A stretch of 64,000 bases of DNA, from NCBI RefSeq assembly GCF_010667655.1, contig NZ_WHZU01000006.1:1-64000 (forward strand), read 5' to 3'. Source of the stretch: Bifidobacterium saimiriisciurei. Its GTDB lineage: Bacteria > Actinomycetota > Actinomycetes > Actinomycetales > Bifidobacteriaceae. Shown here piece by piece: positions 41,286 through 50,016 of the stretch. The notes beneath the pieces are model-generated. The model was not told the origin of the DNA and ran no database searches. It saw only the letters and a program-made list of their open reading frames with translations. Each line of letters starts with the position of its first letter. The first letter of the stretch is position 1. The position numbers were made by a program, and so were the translations under genes.

Positions 41286-43523
41286 TCAGTTGCCGTGGCG
41301 ACGACGCGTGTGCTTCTTGATGAGCGCCTCCTGGCTGTCGACCAGCGGCTTACCCTCGGCGTCACGCGAATGACGCACGTAGGTGCCGTCCGGCTGCATG
41401 TGCCACGAGCTGGTGGTGTCGGCCATCTGGAAGTCCACGTACTTGATGAGCTCCTCGATCTGCTCCGGCGCGGTGATGCGCACCAGCGCCTCGACTCGAC
41501 GGTCGAGGTTGCGGTGCATCAGATCGGCGGAGCCGATCCACACCTCGGGGCCGGAGGCCGGGCCCTCGCCGATCTGCGGGCCCGCGGAGTTCGCGAACGC
41601 GTAGATGCGGCTGTGCTCGAGGAATCGTCCGAGCACGGAATGCACACGGATGTTCTCGCTCATGCCGGGCACGCCGGGCTTCAGCGCGCAGATGCCACGC
41701 TCGACGATGTCGATCTTCACGCCGGCCTGCGAGGCGCGGTACAGCGCGTCGATGGTCTTCTCGTCGACGATGGAGTTGACCTTGATCTTGATCCAGGCCT
41801 CCTTGCCGGCGCGTGCCGCGGCCTCCTCGCGCTGGATGCGCTCGATGAGGCCGGTGCGGATGGTGCGCGGGGCGACGAGCAGACGGTGGAAGCTCGACTT
41901 CGGGGCGTAGCCGCTCAGCTGGTTGAACAGGCGTGTCAGATCCTGGCCGACGACCGGGTCGCAGGTGAGCAGGCCGAGATCGGTGTACAGGCGGGCGGTC
42001 TTCGGGTTGTAGTTGCCCGTGCCCACGTGGCAGTAGCGCTTGAGGCCGTCGGCCTCCTGGCGCACGACGAGGCACAGCTTGCAGTGGGTCTTCAGACCCA
42101 CGATGCCGTACACCACGTGCACGCCGGCGCGCTCGAGCTTGCGGGCCCAGGCGATGTTGGCGTCCTCGTCGAAGCGGGCCTTGATCTCCACCAGCGCCAG
42201 CACCTGCTTGCCCGCGTGCGCGGCGTCGATGAGGGCGTCGATGATCGGCGAGTTCGAGCTGGTGCGGTACAGCGTCTGCTTGATGGCCAGCACCTTCGGG
42301 TCGGCGGCGGCCTGCGCGAGGAACGCCTGGAACGATGTGGAGAACGAGTCGTAGGGGTGGTGCAGCAGCACGTCGCGCTCGCGGATGGCGGCGAAGATGT
42401 CCTGGGCGCGGCTCGACTCGACCTCGGCGATCTGGCGGTTCGTCGTCGGGATGAACTTCGGGAACTTCAGGTCGGCGCGGTCGATGGCGCCGAGCTCGAA
42501 GAGCACCGTCATGTCGAGCGGGGCCGGCAGGCGGTAGACCTCGTCGTCGCTCACGCCGAGCTGGTCGGCGAGCAGGTGCGAGAGGAACGGGCTGGTGGCG
42601 TCGGAGATCTCCAGGCGGATCGGCGGTCCGAAGCGGCGGCGCAGCAGCTCCTTCTCCATGGCGTTGAGCAGGTTCTCGGCATCGTCCTCTTCGACGTCGA
42701 TGTCCTCGTTACGGGTGACGCGGAAGGAGCGGGCCTCCTTGATGATCATGCCCGGGAACAGCGACTCGAGGTGGGCGATGAGCAGGTTCTCCATGGTCAC
42801 GAAGCCGTAGCGCACGTTGTTGCTCTCGTCCTCGGTCAGGTCGTCGACGGCGACGAGACGGGGCAGGTTGTCGGGGATCTTCACGCGGGCGAAGTGCGAC
42901 TTGCCGGAGTTCGGGTTCTCCACGATCACGGCGAGGTTCAGCGAGTTGCCGGAGATGTAGGGGAACGGGTGGGCGGGGTCCACGGCCAGCGGGGTCAGCA
43001 CGGGGAAGACCTGGCGGCGGAAGAACTTGCTCAGGCGCTCCTGCTCGGAGATCGTCAGCTGGCTCCACTTGAGCAGGACGATGTTCTCCTTGGCGAGGTC
43101 GGGAAGGATGTGCTCGATGGCGTAGCGTGCGTGCTCGTCCTGCAGGCGGTGGGCCTGCTCGGTGATGGCGCGCAGCTGCTGGCGCGGGCTCAGGCCGCTG
43201 GCCGCGGTGACGGCCAGACCGGTGTCGATGCGGCGCTTGAGGCCGGCGACGCGGACCATGAAGAACTCGTCGAGGTTGGAGGCGAAGATCGCCTCGAAGT
43301 TCGCGCGTTCAAGGACCGGCAGCGACTCGTCCTGGGCGAGCTCCAGCACTCGCTTGTTGAACTTCAGCCAGCTGAGCTCACGGTCGAAGAAGCGGTCGTC
43401 GGGCAGCGGGTCGTAGTGGGGAGCGTTCGGATTGAGGCGGCTCTCTTTCGGAGTCTCCGCAATATGCTCCGCGATCTGACTTTTCAGTATCGCCTTTGAA
43501 GGTGCATTGAATATTTGGGCCAT
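41286..43523 (-). CDS. ppk1: Polyphosphate kinase 1
   Basis: About 745 residues. It makes and degrades inorganic polyphosphate from ATP. Motifs in order: [36 protein letters not shown] [24 protein letters not shown], the autophosphorylated His in [11 protein letters not shown] near residue 498, and the second conserved His in [10 protein letters not shown] near 635. The length fits Ppk1. The frame opens at 43652; ATG at 43544 or 43523 are the realistic starts, the latter giving [16 protein letters not shown] and a GTAGG upstream. Divergent to rsmI. Confidence 0.95.
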   Translation of the reverse strand: MAQIFNAPSKAILKSQIAEHIAETPKESRLNPNAPHYDPLPDDRFFDRELSWLKFNKRVLELAQDESLPVLERANFEAIFASNLDEFFMVRVAGLKRRIDTGLAVTAASGLSPRQQLRAITEQAHRLQDEHARYAIEHILPDLAKENIVLLKWSQLTISEQERLSKFFRRQVFPVLTPLAVDPAHPFPYISGNSLNLAVIVENPNSGKSHFARVKIPDNLPRLVAVDDLTEDESNNVRYGFVTMENLLIAHLESLFPGMIIKEARSFRVTRNEDIDVEEDDAENLLNAMEKELLRRRFGPPIRLEISDATSPFLSHLLADQLGVSDDEVYRLPAPLDMTVLFELGAIDRADLKFPKFIPTTNRQIAEVESSRAQDIFAAIRERDVLLHHPYDSFSTSFQAFLAQAAADPKVLAIKQTLYRTSSNSPIIDALIDAAHAGKQVLALVEIKARFDEDANIAWARKLERAGVHVVYGIVGLKTHCKLCLVVRQEADGLKRYCHVGTGNYNPKTARLYTDLGLLTCDPVVGQDLTRLFNQLSGYAPKSSFHRLLVAPRTIRTGLIERIQREEAAARAGKEAWIKIKVNSIVDEKTIDALYRASQAGVKIDIVERGICALKPGVPGMSENIRVHSVLGRFLEHSRIYAFANSAGPQIGEGPASGPEVWIGSADLMHRNLDRRVEALVRITAPEQIEELIKYVDFQMADTTSSWHMQPDGTYVRHSRDAEGKPLVDSQEALIKKHTRRRHGN

Positions 43524-43728
43524 GCCTACCACTTTATTATCCATATCGCCGTAATCCGCCCGTAACCCGCCAAAATTCAACGGCAATTCATATTCCTGCC
43601 GGATTGCCGCGTCCGCACGGCCTGATTGTGAGCGTGCACGACCGGCGCGCACCCGCCGATGCCGGCCGCGCCCGCCGCGTCGGTGCGTAAATTCCGCGTC
43701 TCGTATGCCCGTCGTGGATACTGGAACT

Positions 43729-44760
43729 ATGCATTCGGCAAAACACGGCGAACCCAGTCAGACTTCCATCACTATTCCCGGCGACGGCGTCGTCGATGAC
43801 CAGGCCACCGGACCGGTCGCCGACGCGGCCGGCGGCCATGATGCCGCTGCGGGGCCGGACGGCCTGCGCGTGGTCGCTGTTCCCCGCGGCACGGTCGTGC
43901 TCGCCGCCACGCCCATCGGCAACGTCGGCGACGCCTCGTCGCGGCTGATGGCGCTGATGGAGCAGGCCGACATCGTCGCCGCCGAGGACACGCGTCGTCT
44001 CTACGATCTGGCCCGTCGCCTCGGCGTCCATGTGAACGGCCGCGTCGTGGCGTTCCACGACCACAACGAGCGCGGCAAATCCGACGGCCTGCTCGACGAG
44101 GTCGAGGCCGGCGCCTGCGTGCTCGTCGTCTCCGACGCCGGCATGCCCACCATCAACGATCCGGGCCTGTCGATCGTGCGCCGCGCCATCGAACGCGGCC
44201 TGCCGGTCACCTGCGCGCCCGGTCCCTCCGCCGTGCTCGACGCGCTCGCCCTGTCCGGTCTGCCGACCGACCGCTTCTGCTATGAGGGCTTCATGCCCCG
44301 CAAGCACTCCGACCGTGTGCAGCGCCTGCGCGCGCTGCAGTCCGAACGCCGCACCATCGTGTTCTACGAGACCCCGCATCGCATCGCCGACGCGATGGAC
44401 GACCTGCTGTCCGCGTTCGGCCCGGACCGTGCCATGGCGCTCGCCCGCGAACTCACCAAGGACTACGAGGAGATTCGCCGCGGCTCCATCGCCGAGATCC
44501 GGGACGGCGTGATCAACGACCCTCCGCGCGGCGAGATCGTGCTGGTCATCGCCGGCGCCTCCGAGGACGAGGCCCGCGAGAACTCCGCCTCCACGCTGAG
44601 CGTGGAGGAGCTCGCCGTGCTCGCCATCGATCGCGCGCTCGAGGACGGCCTGCGCATCAAGGACGCCATCGCCGAAGTGATCGAGGAGCATCCGTTGCCC
44701 GACGGCTCGCTTGCCAATCGCAAGCAGGTCTATTCCGCCGTGCTCAAGATTCGGCAGTAG
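43729..44760 (+). CDS. rsmI: 16S rRNA (cytidine1402-2'-O)-methyltransferase
   Basis: About 343 residues. RsmI methylates the ribose of C1402 in the decoding centre. The tetrapyrrole-methylase fold signatures are clear: [65 protein letters not shown] and YEGFMPRK. About 50 residues precede the domain and are Ala/Gly/Asp-rich. The frame opens at 43705; ATG at 43729 follows GGAACT. The final region ([20 protein letters not shown]) is the usual RsmI helical tail. Confidence 0.93.
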   Translation: MHSAKHGEPSQTSITIPGDGVVDDQATGPVADAAGGHDAAAGPDGLRVVAVPRGTVVLAATPIGNVGDASSRLMALMEQADIVAAEDTRRLYDLARRLGVHVNGRVVAFHDHNERGKSDGLLDEVEAGACVLVVSDAGMPTINDPGLSIVRRAIERGLPVTCAPGPSAVLDALALSGLPTDRFCYEGFMPRKHSDRVQRLRALQSERRTIVFYETPHRIADAMDDLLSAFGPDRAMALARELTKDYEEIRRGSIAEIRDGVINDPPRGEIVLVIAGASEDEARENSASTLSVEELAVLAIDRALEDGLRIKDAIAEVIEEHPLPDGSLANRKQVYSAVLKIRQ

Positions 44761-44804
44761 CGCTCGGTTTTCCAGAATCGCCCCTCGGCGCTCGCTTCCG
44801 GCGC

Positions 44805-45059
44805 TCACCCCTCCAATGAGGCGAACAGAACCTCGAATCCGCGTGCGACGCCCGGGCCGCCGACCTGCGAGACGTATTCCAGCAGCTCCGGCGTCGCCGC
44901 CGTGTTCGCGATCAGCCACATGCGCAGTTCCGGCGCATGCTCGGCGATATGCCACAGCACGTCCTCGTCGGTGAGCGGGTCGCTGGCCACCTGCGGGGTG
45001 AGCCGCAGCGGGGGAGCGGGCGGCTGCAGCCCGCGCCGTCGTCTGGCCGGCGCGTTCAT
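44805..45059 (-). CDS. Small variant leucine-rich repeat (LRV) protein
   Basis: 84 residues. After an Arg-rich start (MNAPARRRRG) it contains a single LRV-like block: VASDPLTDEDVLWHIAEHAP followed by ELRMWLIANTAATPELLEYV. In bifidobacteria this block is found at the N-terminus of larger proteins; here it stands alone. The ATG at 45059 has GAGG about 8 nt upstream, although the frame is open to 45227. Function unknown; possibly a fragment. Confidence 0.6.
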   Translation of the reverse strand: MNAPARRRRGLQPPAPPLRLTPQVASDPLTDEDVLWHIAEHAPELRMWLIANTAATPELLEYVSQVGGPGVARGFEVLFASLEG

Positions 45060-45223
45060 CGTGATGCCTCGTATGGTCTTCAGCCGTTTCGGCATAACCG
45101 TGGATTTCGGCGCCCTGCCCGCCGCCCCGGCTGATTCAGCGGCTCGCCGCATGCGTCGTGCTCGTCTCGGCGGGCGGCGGCTTCCGGCGTTCAGCCGGTC
45201 GGTCGCCCTGCGGGGTGCGCGTC

Positions 45224-46108
45224 TCATGACGCGTCGCCATCGTCCGGCGCGCCGTTGGCGTCATGCCTGTCGCCGGTTCTGCATTCATCGGCCGCGCAGC
45301 CGTTGATATGGTCCTCCCTCGCCCCCGTTCCCGCCTGCTGGCGTTCGAGTATTCTCGTCAGCGTTTCCACTCCCTCGCCGTGATTCGGCCAACGCTGGTT
45401 GTCCCACAGCGTCTGCAGGCACAGCGCCGCGGAGATCGCATAGGCGGCCAGCAGGCGGACGATGGTGCCGTCCACGTTGATGTTCGCCCGCCCGGCCGCA
45501 TCCATGCAGGCCAGGTCGCAGATGGTGCGCACCGGCGAGGTCACCCGCAGCTTGCCGAGCCTCATCACCTGCTCGGCGGTCGTCTGGCGATGGAACACCC
45601 GCACCTGCCGTCCGTAGGCGAGCGCTCGGTAGTGCGAGCCGGATATCAGGTCGATGCGTTCGGGGAACGGTCCTCCCAGCCATATCCATGATGCGAGCAG
45701 TCCCGCGGCGATGGAGCCGAACGGCACGATGCAGTCGGCGATCGCCGCCCGGCCGTACAACGTGGCCGAATCCCGCGCCACATAGGCGCTGCCCTCGTCG
45801 AGCGACGACAGCATGCCGTCGTCCACCATGCGGTGCAATCCCAGGCTGCCGGGCATGTCGTCGATGAACACGACCGATGGGATGAGCGTGATCAGCGGTT
45901 CCGCATATCCCCGTCGTTCGGGGAGCCTCCGCCGTTTGCGTAGGGTCAGCGGGTCGACGATGACCGATTCGGCCGCCGTCGTCGGTCTGGCAGCCGCCGC
46001 TGATTCGCCGGTCGCGGCGGCGTGCTCGGGAGTTCCCCGTGCCCCGCCGTCGGCCGGAATCGTGATCGTAGCCGCTGCCGTCGTTGCTGTCTTCGATGGG
46101 ATATCCAT
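45224..46108 (-). CDS. AbiEi-antitoxin-like / DUF559-neighbour type protein
   Basis: A 294-residue protein. The central part, from ERRGYAEPLITL to VRTICDLACMD, has the layout of actinobacterial AbiEi-type proteins: PFGSIAAGLLASWIWLG, a variable strand region, VRVFHRQTTAEQVMRLG, and VTSPVRTICDLA. The usual C-terminal DUF559 nuclease is missing; a short helix and charged tail follow. There is no toxin gene next to it, so a toxin-antitoxin role is doubtful. A GAGGAATGGAG site precedes the ATG. It is divergent to metG. Confidence 0.6.
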   Translation of the reverse strand: MDIPSKTATTAAATITIPADGGARGTPEHAAATGESAAAARPTTAAESVIVDPLTLRKRRRLPERRGYAEPLITLIPSVVFIDDMPGSLGLHRMVDDGMLSSLDEGSAYVARDSATLYGRAAIADCIVPFGSIAAGLLASWIWLGGPFPERIDLISGSHYRALAYGRQVRVFHRQTTAEQVMRLGKLRVTSPVRTICDLACMDAAGRANINVDGTIVRLLAAYAISAALCLQTLWDNQRWPNHGEGVETLTRILERQQAGTGAREDHINGCAADECRTGDRHDANGAPDDGDAS

Positions 46109-46319
46109 GTTCGCTCCATTCCTCGTTGAACGTGTGTTCTCCCGGCGTATCGCCGCCCCTTGGTTCGAACGCTAGCCGCACCGGCGCGTTTGCGCGACCG
46201 CCTTTCGCATAATTGTGGATAAGTGGAATAACCATGTCCCCGCAACGACGCCATGCCACGTTGCCGTAGTCCGGCGCGAGGCGGCCTGATGTCAACGTCC
46301 ATGCGGATAATCGAGGGTT

Positions 46320-48191
46320 ATGAGTCATATTCTTGTTAACGTTGCCTGGCCGTATGCCAACGGCCCCCGCCATATCGGCCACGTCGCCGGTTTCGGCGTC
46401 CCCTCGGATGTCTACGCGCGCTACGAGCGCATGAAGGGCAATGACGTGCTGATGGTCTCCGGCACCGACGAGCACGGCACCCCGATCCTGGTCGAGGCCG
46501 AGAAGGAGGGCGTCACCGCCCAGGAGCTCGCCAACCGCTACAACCGCGTCATCGCCAAGGACCTGTGCGACCTCGGTCTGAGCTACGACCTGTTCACCCG
46601 CACCACCACCGGCAACCACGAGCACGTGGTCCAGGAGCTGTTCAAGCAGTGCCTGAAGAACGGCTACATCTACAAGGGCACCCAGCAGGTGGCCATCTCG
46701 CCGTCCACCGGCCGCACCCTGCCCGACCGCTACATCGAAGGCGAATGCCCGATCTGCCACACCGACGGCGCGCGTGGCGACCAGTGCGACGCCTGCGGCA
46801 ACGAGCTCGACCCCATCGACCTCATCAACCCCGTCTCCAAGATCAACGGCGAGACCCCGCGCTTCGAGGAGACCGAGCACTTCTTCCTCGACCTGCCGGC
46901 GCTCGCCGAGGCCAACCTCGCCTGGCTGAAGACCCGCGAGGGCTGGCGCACCGACGCCATCAAGTTCTCCATCGGCCTGTTCAAGGAGGTCAAGCCGCGC
47001 GCCATCACGCGCGACATCGACTGGGGCATCCCCGTGCCGGTGGCCGGCTGGATCGACAACCCGAACAAGAAGCTCTACGTGTGGTTCGACGCCGTGATCG
47101 GCTACCTGTCGGCATCCATCGAATGGGCCCGCCGCAAGGGCGACCCCGAGGCCTGGCGCGCCTGGTGGAACGCCCCGGCCACCCCCGGCTACTACTTCAT
47201 GGGCAAGGACAACATCACCTTCCACTCGCAGATCTGGCCTTCCGAGATGCTCGCCTACAACGGTCAGGGCTCCAAGGGCGGCGAGACCGGCCCGCTCGGC
47301 CCGCTGAACCTGCCCGAGCAGGTCGTCGCCTCCCAGTTCATGACCATGGAGGGACGCAAGTTCAGCTCCTCGCGCGGCATCGTCATCTACGTGAAGGACA
47401 TCCTCGCCCGCTACCCCGTTGACGCCGTGCGCTACTACATCTCCGTGGCCGGTCCGGAATCCTCCGACTCCGACTTCACGTGGGCCGAGTTCGTGCGCCA
47501 CAACAACGAGGAGCTCGCCGCCGCATGGGGCAACCTCGTCAACCGCGTGGCCAACCTCATCGCCAAGAACTTCGGCGCCATCCCCGCCATCGACGAGGCC
47601 AAGCTCACCGACCAGGACCGCGCCCTGCTCGACGAGTCCAAGGCCGCGTTCGACACCGTCGGCAACCTCATCGAGAAGCATCACCAGAAGGCCGCCCTGG
47701 CCGAGGCCATGCGCATCGTCGGCGAGATCAACAAGTACATCTCCGCCATCGAGCCGTGGAAGATCAAGGACGACGACGCCCGTCTCGGCACCGTGCTGCA
47801 CGTCGCCGCGCAGGCCGTCTCCGACGCCAACCACCTGCTCGCCCCGTTCCTGCCGCATTCCGCGCAGAAGGTGTGGGAGGCGCTTGGCGGCAAGGGCACG
47901 TTCTCCCCGCTGCCGCGCATCGAGGAGGTCGAGGATCTCGACAAGCCCGGCTTCGAGTACCCGATCATCACCGGCGACTACAAGCTCGGCGTGAACGTGC
48001 ATCCGTGGAAGAGCGAGCCCATCGAGGTCGGCGCCGAGGTGCCGAAGCCGAAGCCCATCTTCGCGAAGATTCCGAAGGAGGCCGTGCAGGAGGAGCTCGA
48101 CCGCTTCCAGGCCGAACTCGATGCCCGCCGCGCCAAGGAGGCCGAGCGTCTGGCCGCCGAGAAGGCCAAGCTCGCCGCCGAATCCGAGTGA
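46320..48191 (+). CDS. metG: Methionine-tRNA ligase
   Basis: A 623-residue cytosolic enzyme that charges tRNA-Met. Signatures: [14 protein letters not shown] (HIGH), zinc-binding [18 protein letters not shown] near 143-159, and FSSSRG near 347 as the KMSKS loop. The anticodon-binding domain follows. The C-terminus ends in a Lys/Glu/Ala-rich helix instead of the EMAP/Trbp111 dimerisation domain found in longer enzymes. GAGGG precedes the ATG. Confidence 0.97.
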   Translation: MSHILVNVAWPYANGPRHIGHVAGFGVPSDVYARYERMKGNDVLMVSGTDEHGTPILVEAEKEGVTAQELANRYNRVIAKDLCDLGLSYDLFTRTTTGNHEHVVQELFKQCLKNGYIYKGTQQVAISPSTGRTLPDRYIEGECPICHTDGARGDQCDACGNELDPIDLINPVSKINGETPRFEETEHFFLDLPALAEANLAWLKTREGWRTDAIKFSIGLFKEVKPRAITRDIDWGIPVPVAGWIDNPNKKLYVWFDAVIGYLSASIEWARRKGDPEAWRAWWNAPATPGYYFMGKDNITFHSQIWPSEMLAYNGQGSKGGETGPLGPLNLPEQVVASQFMTMEGRKFSSSRGIVIYVKDILARYPVDAVRYYISVAGPESSDSDFTWAEFVRHNNEELAAAWGNLVNRVANLIAKNFGAIPAIDEAKLTDQDRALLDESKAAFDTVGNLIEKHHQKAALAEAMRIVGEINKYISAIEPWKIKDDDARLGTVLHVAAQAVSDANHLLAPFLPHSAQKVWEALGGKGTFSPLPRIEEVEDLDKPGFEYPIITGDYKLGVNVHPWKSEPIEVGAEVPKPKPIFAKIPKEAVQEELDRFQAELDARRAKEAERLAAEKAKLAAESE

Positions 48192-48213
48192 TCCGCAGCC
48201 TTGCGTAGGTAAT

Positions 48214-48327
48214 ACGGGCCCGAAACCCCGTTATCCGCAATGTGCGGTGTCATCATAAGGTCGTTTTTCGTTGCGAAAACGACCGAAAGGCACCGCATAT
48301 CGCCGATTTCAGGGGTTTCGGGCCCGT
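48214..48327. terminator. Long branched hairpin after metG
   Basis: ACGGGCCCGAAACCCC (48214-48229) pairs perfectly with 48312-48327 (16 bp). Inside, a G-T-rich stem (TGCGGTG with CACCGCA) and a stem GTCG-TTTT-CG with CGAAAACGAC can form. It starts 22 bp after the metG stop and precedes the small RNA pair. Termination is likely, but the inner structure is richer than a terminator needs. Confidence 0.65.
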
Positions 48328-48349
48328 GTTTCACAGTTCCGTCACACAT

Positions 48350-48411
48350 TCTCAGGAAAGATTCAGGTTTTTGCATCGTCTTTCCAAGGAACGGGTGATT
48401 ATATAAGACAT
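48350..48411 (+). promoter_or_regulatory. Promoter of small RNA A
   Basis: A TATATA(AG) -10-like element at 48401-48408 and the upstream segment TTTTTGCATCG are shared in sequence and spacing with the region before small RNA B (48632-48694). The similarity between the two upstream regions extends about 60 bp before the probable transcription start. Confidence 0.55.
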
Positions 48412-48530
48412 GTCAGCGGACAACACCGCTGGTGAGATTCCCGATCGAATCTGATAACTGAACCCTTCTTCTTCTCTCTTCTCTCTTCTCTCAGCCCGGC
48501 GGTCTTCTCTCCCGCCGGGCTTCTTCTTTC
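48411..48530 (+). ncRNA. Putative small RNA A (tandem pair)
   Basis: About 120 nt from a TATATAAG -10-like element to a terminator. It starts with a stem CAGCGG/CCGCTG, continues with an unpaired C/U-rich tract (CCCTTCTTCTTCTCTC and further), and ends in a 9-bp G/C stem GCCCGGCGG/CCGCCGGGC with a T-rich tail. The same order appears in RNA B. The C/U tract is complementary to GA-rich ribosome-binding sites. A 14-codon frame starting ATGTCAGCG at 48411 could instead be a leaderless leader peptide, but RNA B lacks the ATG. Confidence 0.6.
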
Positions 48531-48694
48531 TCTCCTTCCTTCCGCCGTCGCGCTCTTCCGCAACATGGCGGTGAAGGCCCCGCATATGCCGTTGGCGGCA
48601 GGCATGGCGGCGAACATTACGGATACGCGGATTTTCAGAAAACTCCAAGGTTTTCGCATCGTTGCGCCCAGAAACGGATGGTTATATATAAACC

Positions 48695-48843
48695 GTCAGC
48701 AAGCAATACCGCTGATGAGCCCGCGGGTGGTTCGGCAAAGTCGATTCACCCGGTAAGCGGAACATAATTGAATCAGCATAATTGAACCCTTCTTCTCTCT
48801 TCCTTTCTCTGATTACCCGGTGGCCAGTCCCCACCGGGTTTTT
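48695..48843 (+). ncRNA. Putative small RNA B (tandem pair)
   Basis: About 150 nt. The -10-like TATATA lies at 48683-48688. The 5' stem is TCAGC/GCTGA, then an insert not present in RNA A, the sequence TTGAACCCTTCTTCTCTC shared with RNA A, and a terminator ACCCGGTGG/CCACCGGGT at 48815-48839 followed by TTTT. The gene ends 70 bp before the TatD start. Similarity to RNA A is strongest in the promoter, the 5' hairpin and the C/U tract. Confidence 0.6.
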
Positions 48844-48912
48844 CATTTCCCCCGCGCGTTCCCCGTTCCCCGATCCCCGCGTATTTTCGAGGCCCCTGCC
48901 ATACTGGTAGGC

Positions 48913-49863
48913 ATGGCAAAACACCACCGCAACCGCAACTGGGCACCGGCCCCCGAACCCCTCGCCGAATGGACCATCGACAACCACACGCACGTCAAAT
49001 CCGTCGTCCCGTTCTCCAAGGCGATGAGCCATGAGGCGGAACTCAAGGGCCAGCCGCCCGTGCCTGTCTACTCCGAGGCCGAGTTGCTCGACATGGCCGC
49101 CGCCGTCGGCATCCGTCAGATCATCGACGTCGGCTGCGAATACCCGCATCTTCAGGACGCCATCGATCTCGCCCGCCAGTTCCCCGGCCGGGTCCATGCG
49201 GCCATCGCCATCCATCCCAACGAATCCGTGCTCCACGGCCATCGCGGGGCCAAGGGCCCCGACGGCCTCGAACTCAAGTACAAGCCCTGGCACGACATCT
49301 CCTTCGACGACGCCATCGCCGAAGTCCATCGCCTCGCCGTCGCATACCCCGATATCGTCGTAGGCATCGGCGAGACCGGCCTCGACTTCTTCCGCACCGG
49401 CGACGCCGCCCGTGACTACCAGCGCGAGGCGTTCCGCGCGCACATCGCGCTCGCCAAGGAACTGAACCTGCCCATGCAGATCCACGACCGCGACGCCCAC
49501 GCCGACTGCATCGACATCCTCCTCAGGGACGGCGCGCCCGACCGGACCGTGTTCCACTCGTTCTCCGGCGACGCCGCGATGGGCGAGATCGCCCGCGAAC
49601 AGGGATGGTATCTGAGCTTCTCCGGCACCGTGAGCTACAAGGGCAACGAGGGCATCCGCGCCGCGCTCGCCCTCACCCCGCGCGACCACATCCTCGTGGA
49701 GACCGACGCCCCGTATCTCACCGCCATGCCGTACCGCGGCCGCACGAACGCACCGTACATGGTGCCGTACACGCTTACCGCCATGGCCGACGTGCTCGAT
49801 ATCCCCGTCAGCGAGATGGCCGCCATCACCCGCGCCAACGCGCAGCGGGTCTATGGCGTGTAA
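48913..49863 (+). CDS. TatD-family metal-dependent hydrolase (DNase)
   Basis: A 316-residue TIM-barrel hydrolase. Metal ligands are seen in DNHTHV, GETGLDFF, MQIHDRDAH, TVFHSFSGD and VETDAPYLT. TatD proteins are 3'-5' exonucleases or DNases acting in repair. The frame opens at 48820 inside the small RNA terminator; ATG at 48913 (MAKHHRNRNW) follows GGTAGG and is the likely start. Its position after metG is the same as in many bacteria. Confidence 0.93.
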   Translation: MAKHHRNRNWAPAPEPLAEWTIDNHTHVKSVVPFSKAMSHEAELKGQPPVPVYSEAELLDMAAAVGIRQIIDVGCEYPHLQDAIDLARQFPGRVHAAIAIHPNESVLHGHRGAKGPDGLELKYKPWHDISFDDAIAEVHRLAVAYPDIVVGIGETGLDFFRTGDAARDYQREAFRAHIALAKELNLPMQIHDRDAHADCIDILLRDGAPDRTVFHSFSGDAAMGEIAREQGWYLSFSGTVSYKGNEGIRAALALTPRDHILVETDAPYLTAMPYRGRTNAPYMVPYTLTAMADVLDIPVSEMAAITRANAQRVYGV

Positions 49864-50016
49864 GGGCGTGTAAGCCGGTGTTTTCCATGTGTTGCCTCAT
49901 TTGTTATCCGATGGATTTACCATTTTTGCGGCGTGGTGGTAGCGTATCTTTCGCTTAGTACACAAGTAGGGATGATGTGAGATCCGCGTACGCGAAAGTG
50001 TTGGAGGTTCCACGTT

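Noticed and set aside
45224..46108. Functional AbiE toxin-antitoxin pair
   Set aside because: Only an antitoxin-like protein is present; no AbiEii nucleotidyltransferase toxin lies beside it.
45285..48002. 905-codon minus-strand frame opposite metG
   Set aside because: metG on the plus strand is unmistakable; this frame is a high-GC shadow.
49864..50016. c-di-AMP riboswitch upstream of kup
   Set aside because: Expected for some K+ transporter genes, but the conserved sequence blocks were not seen in this 150-bp spacer.
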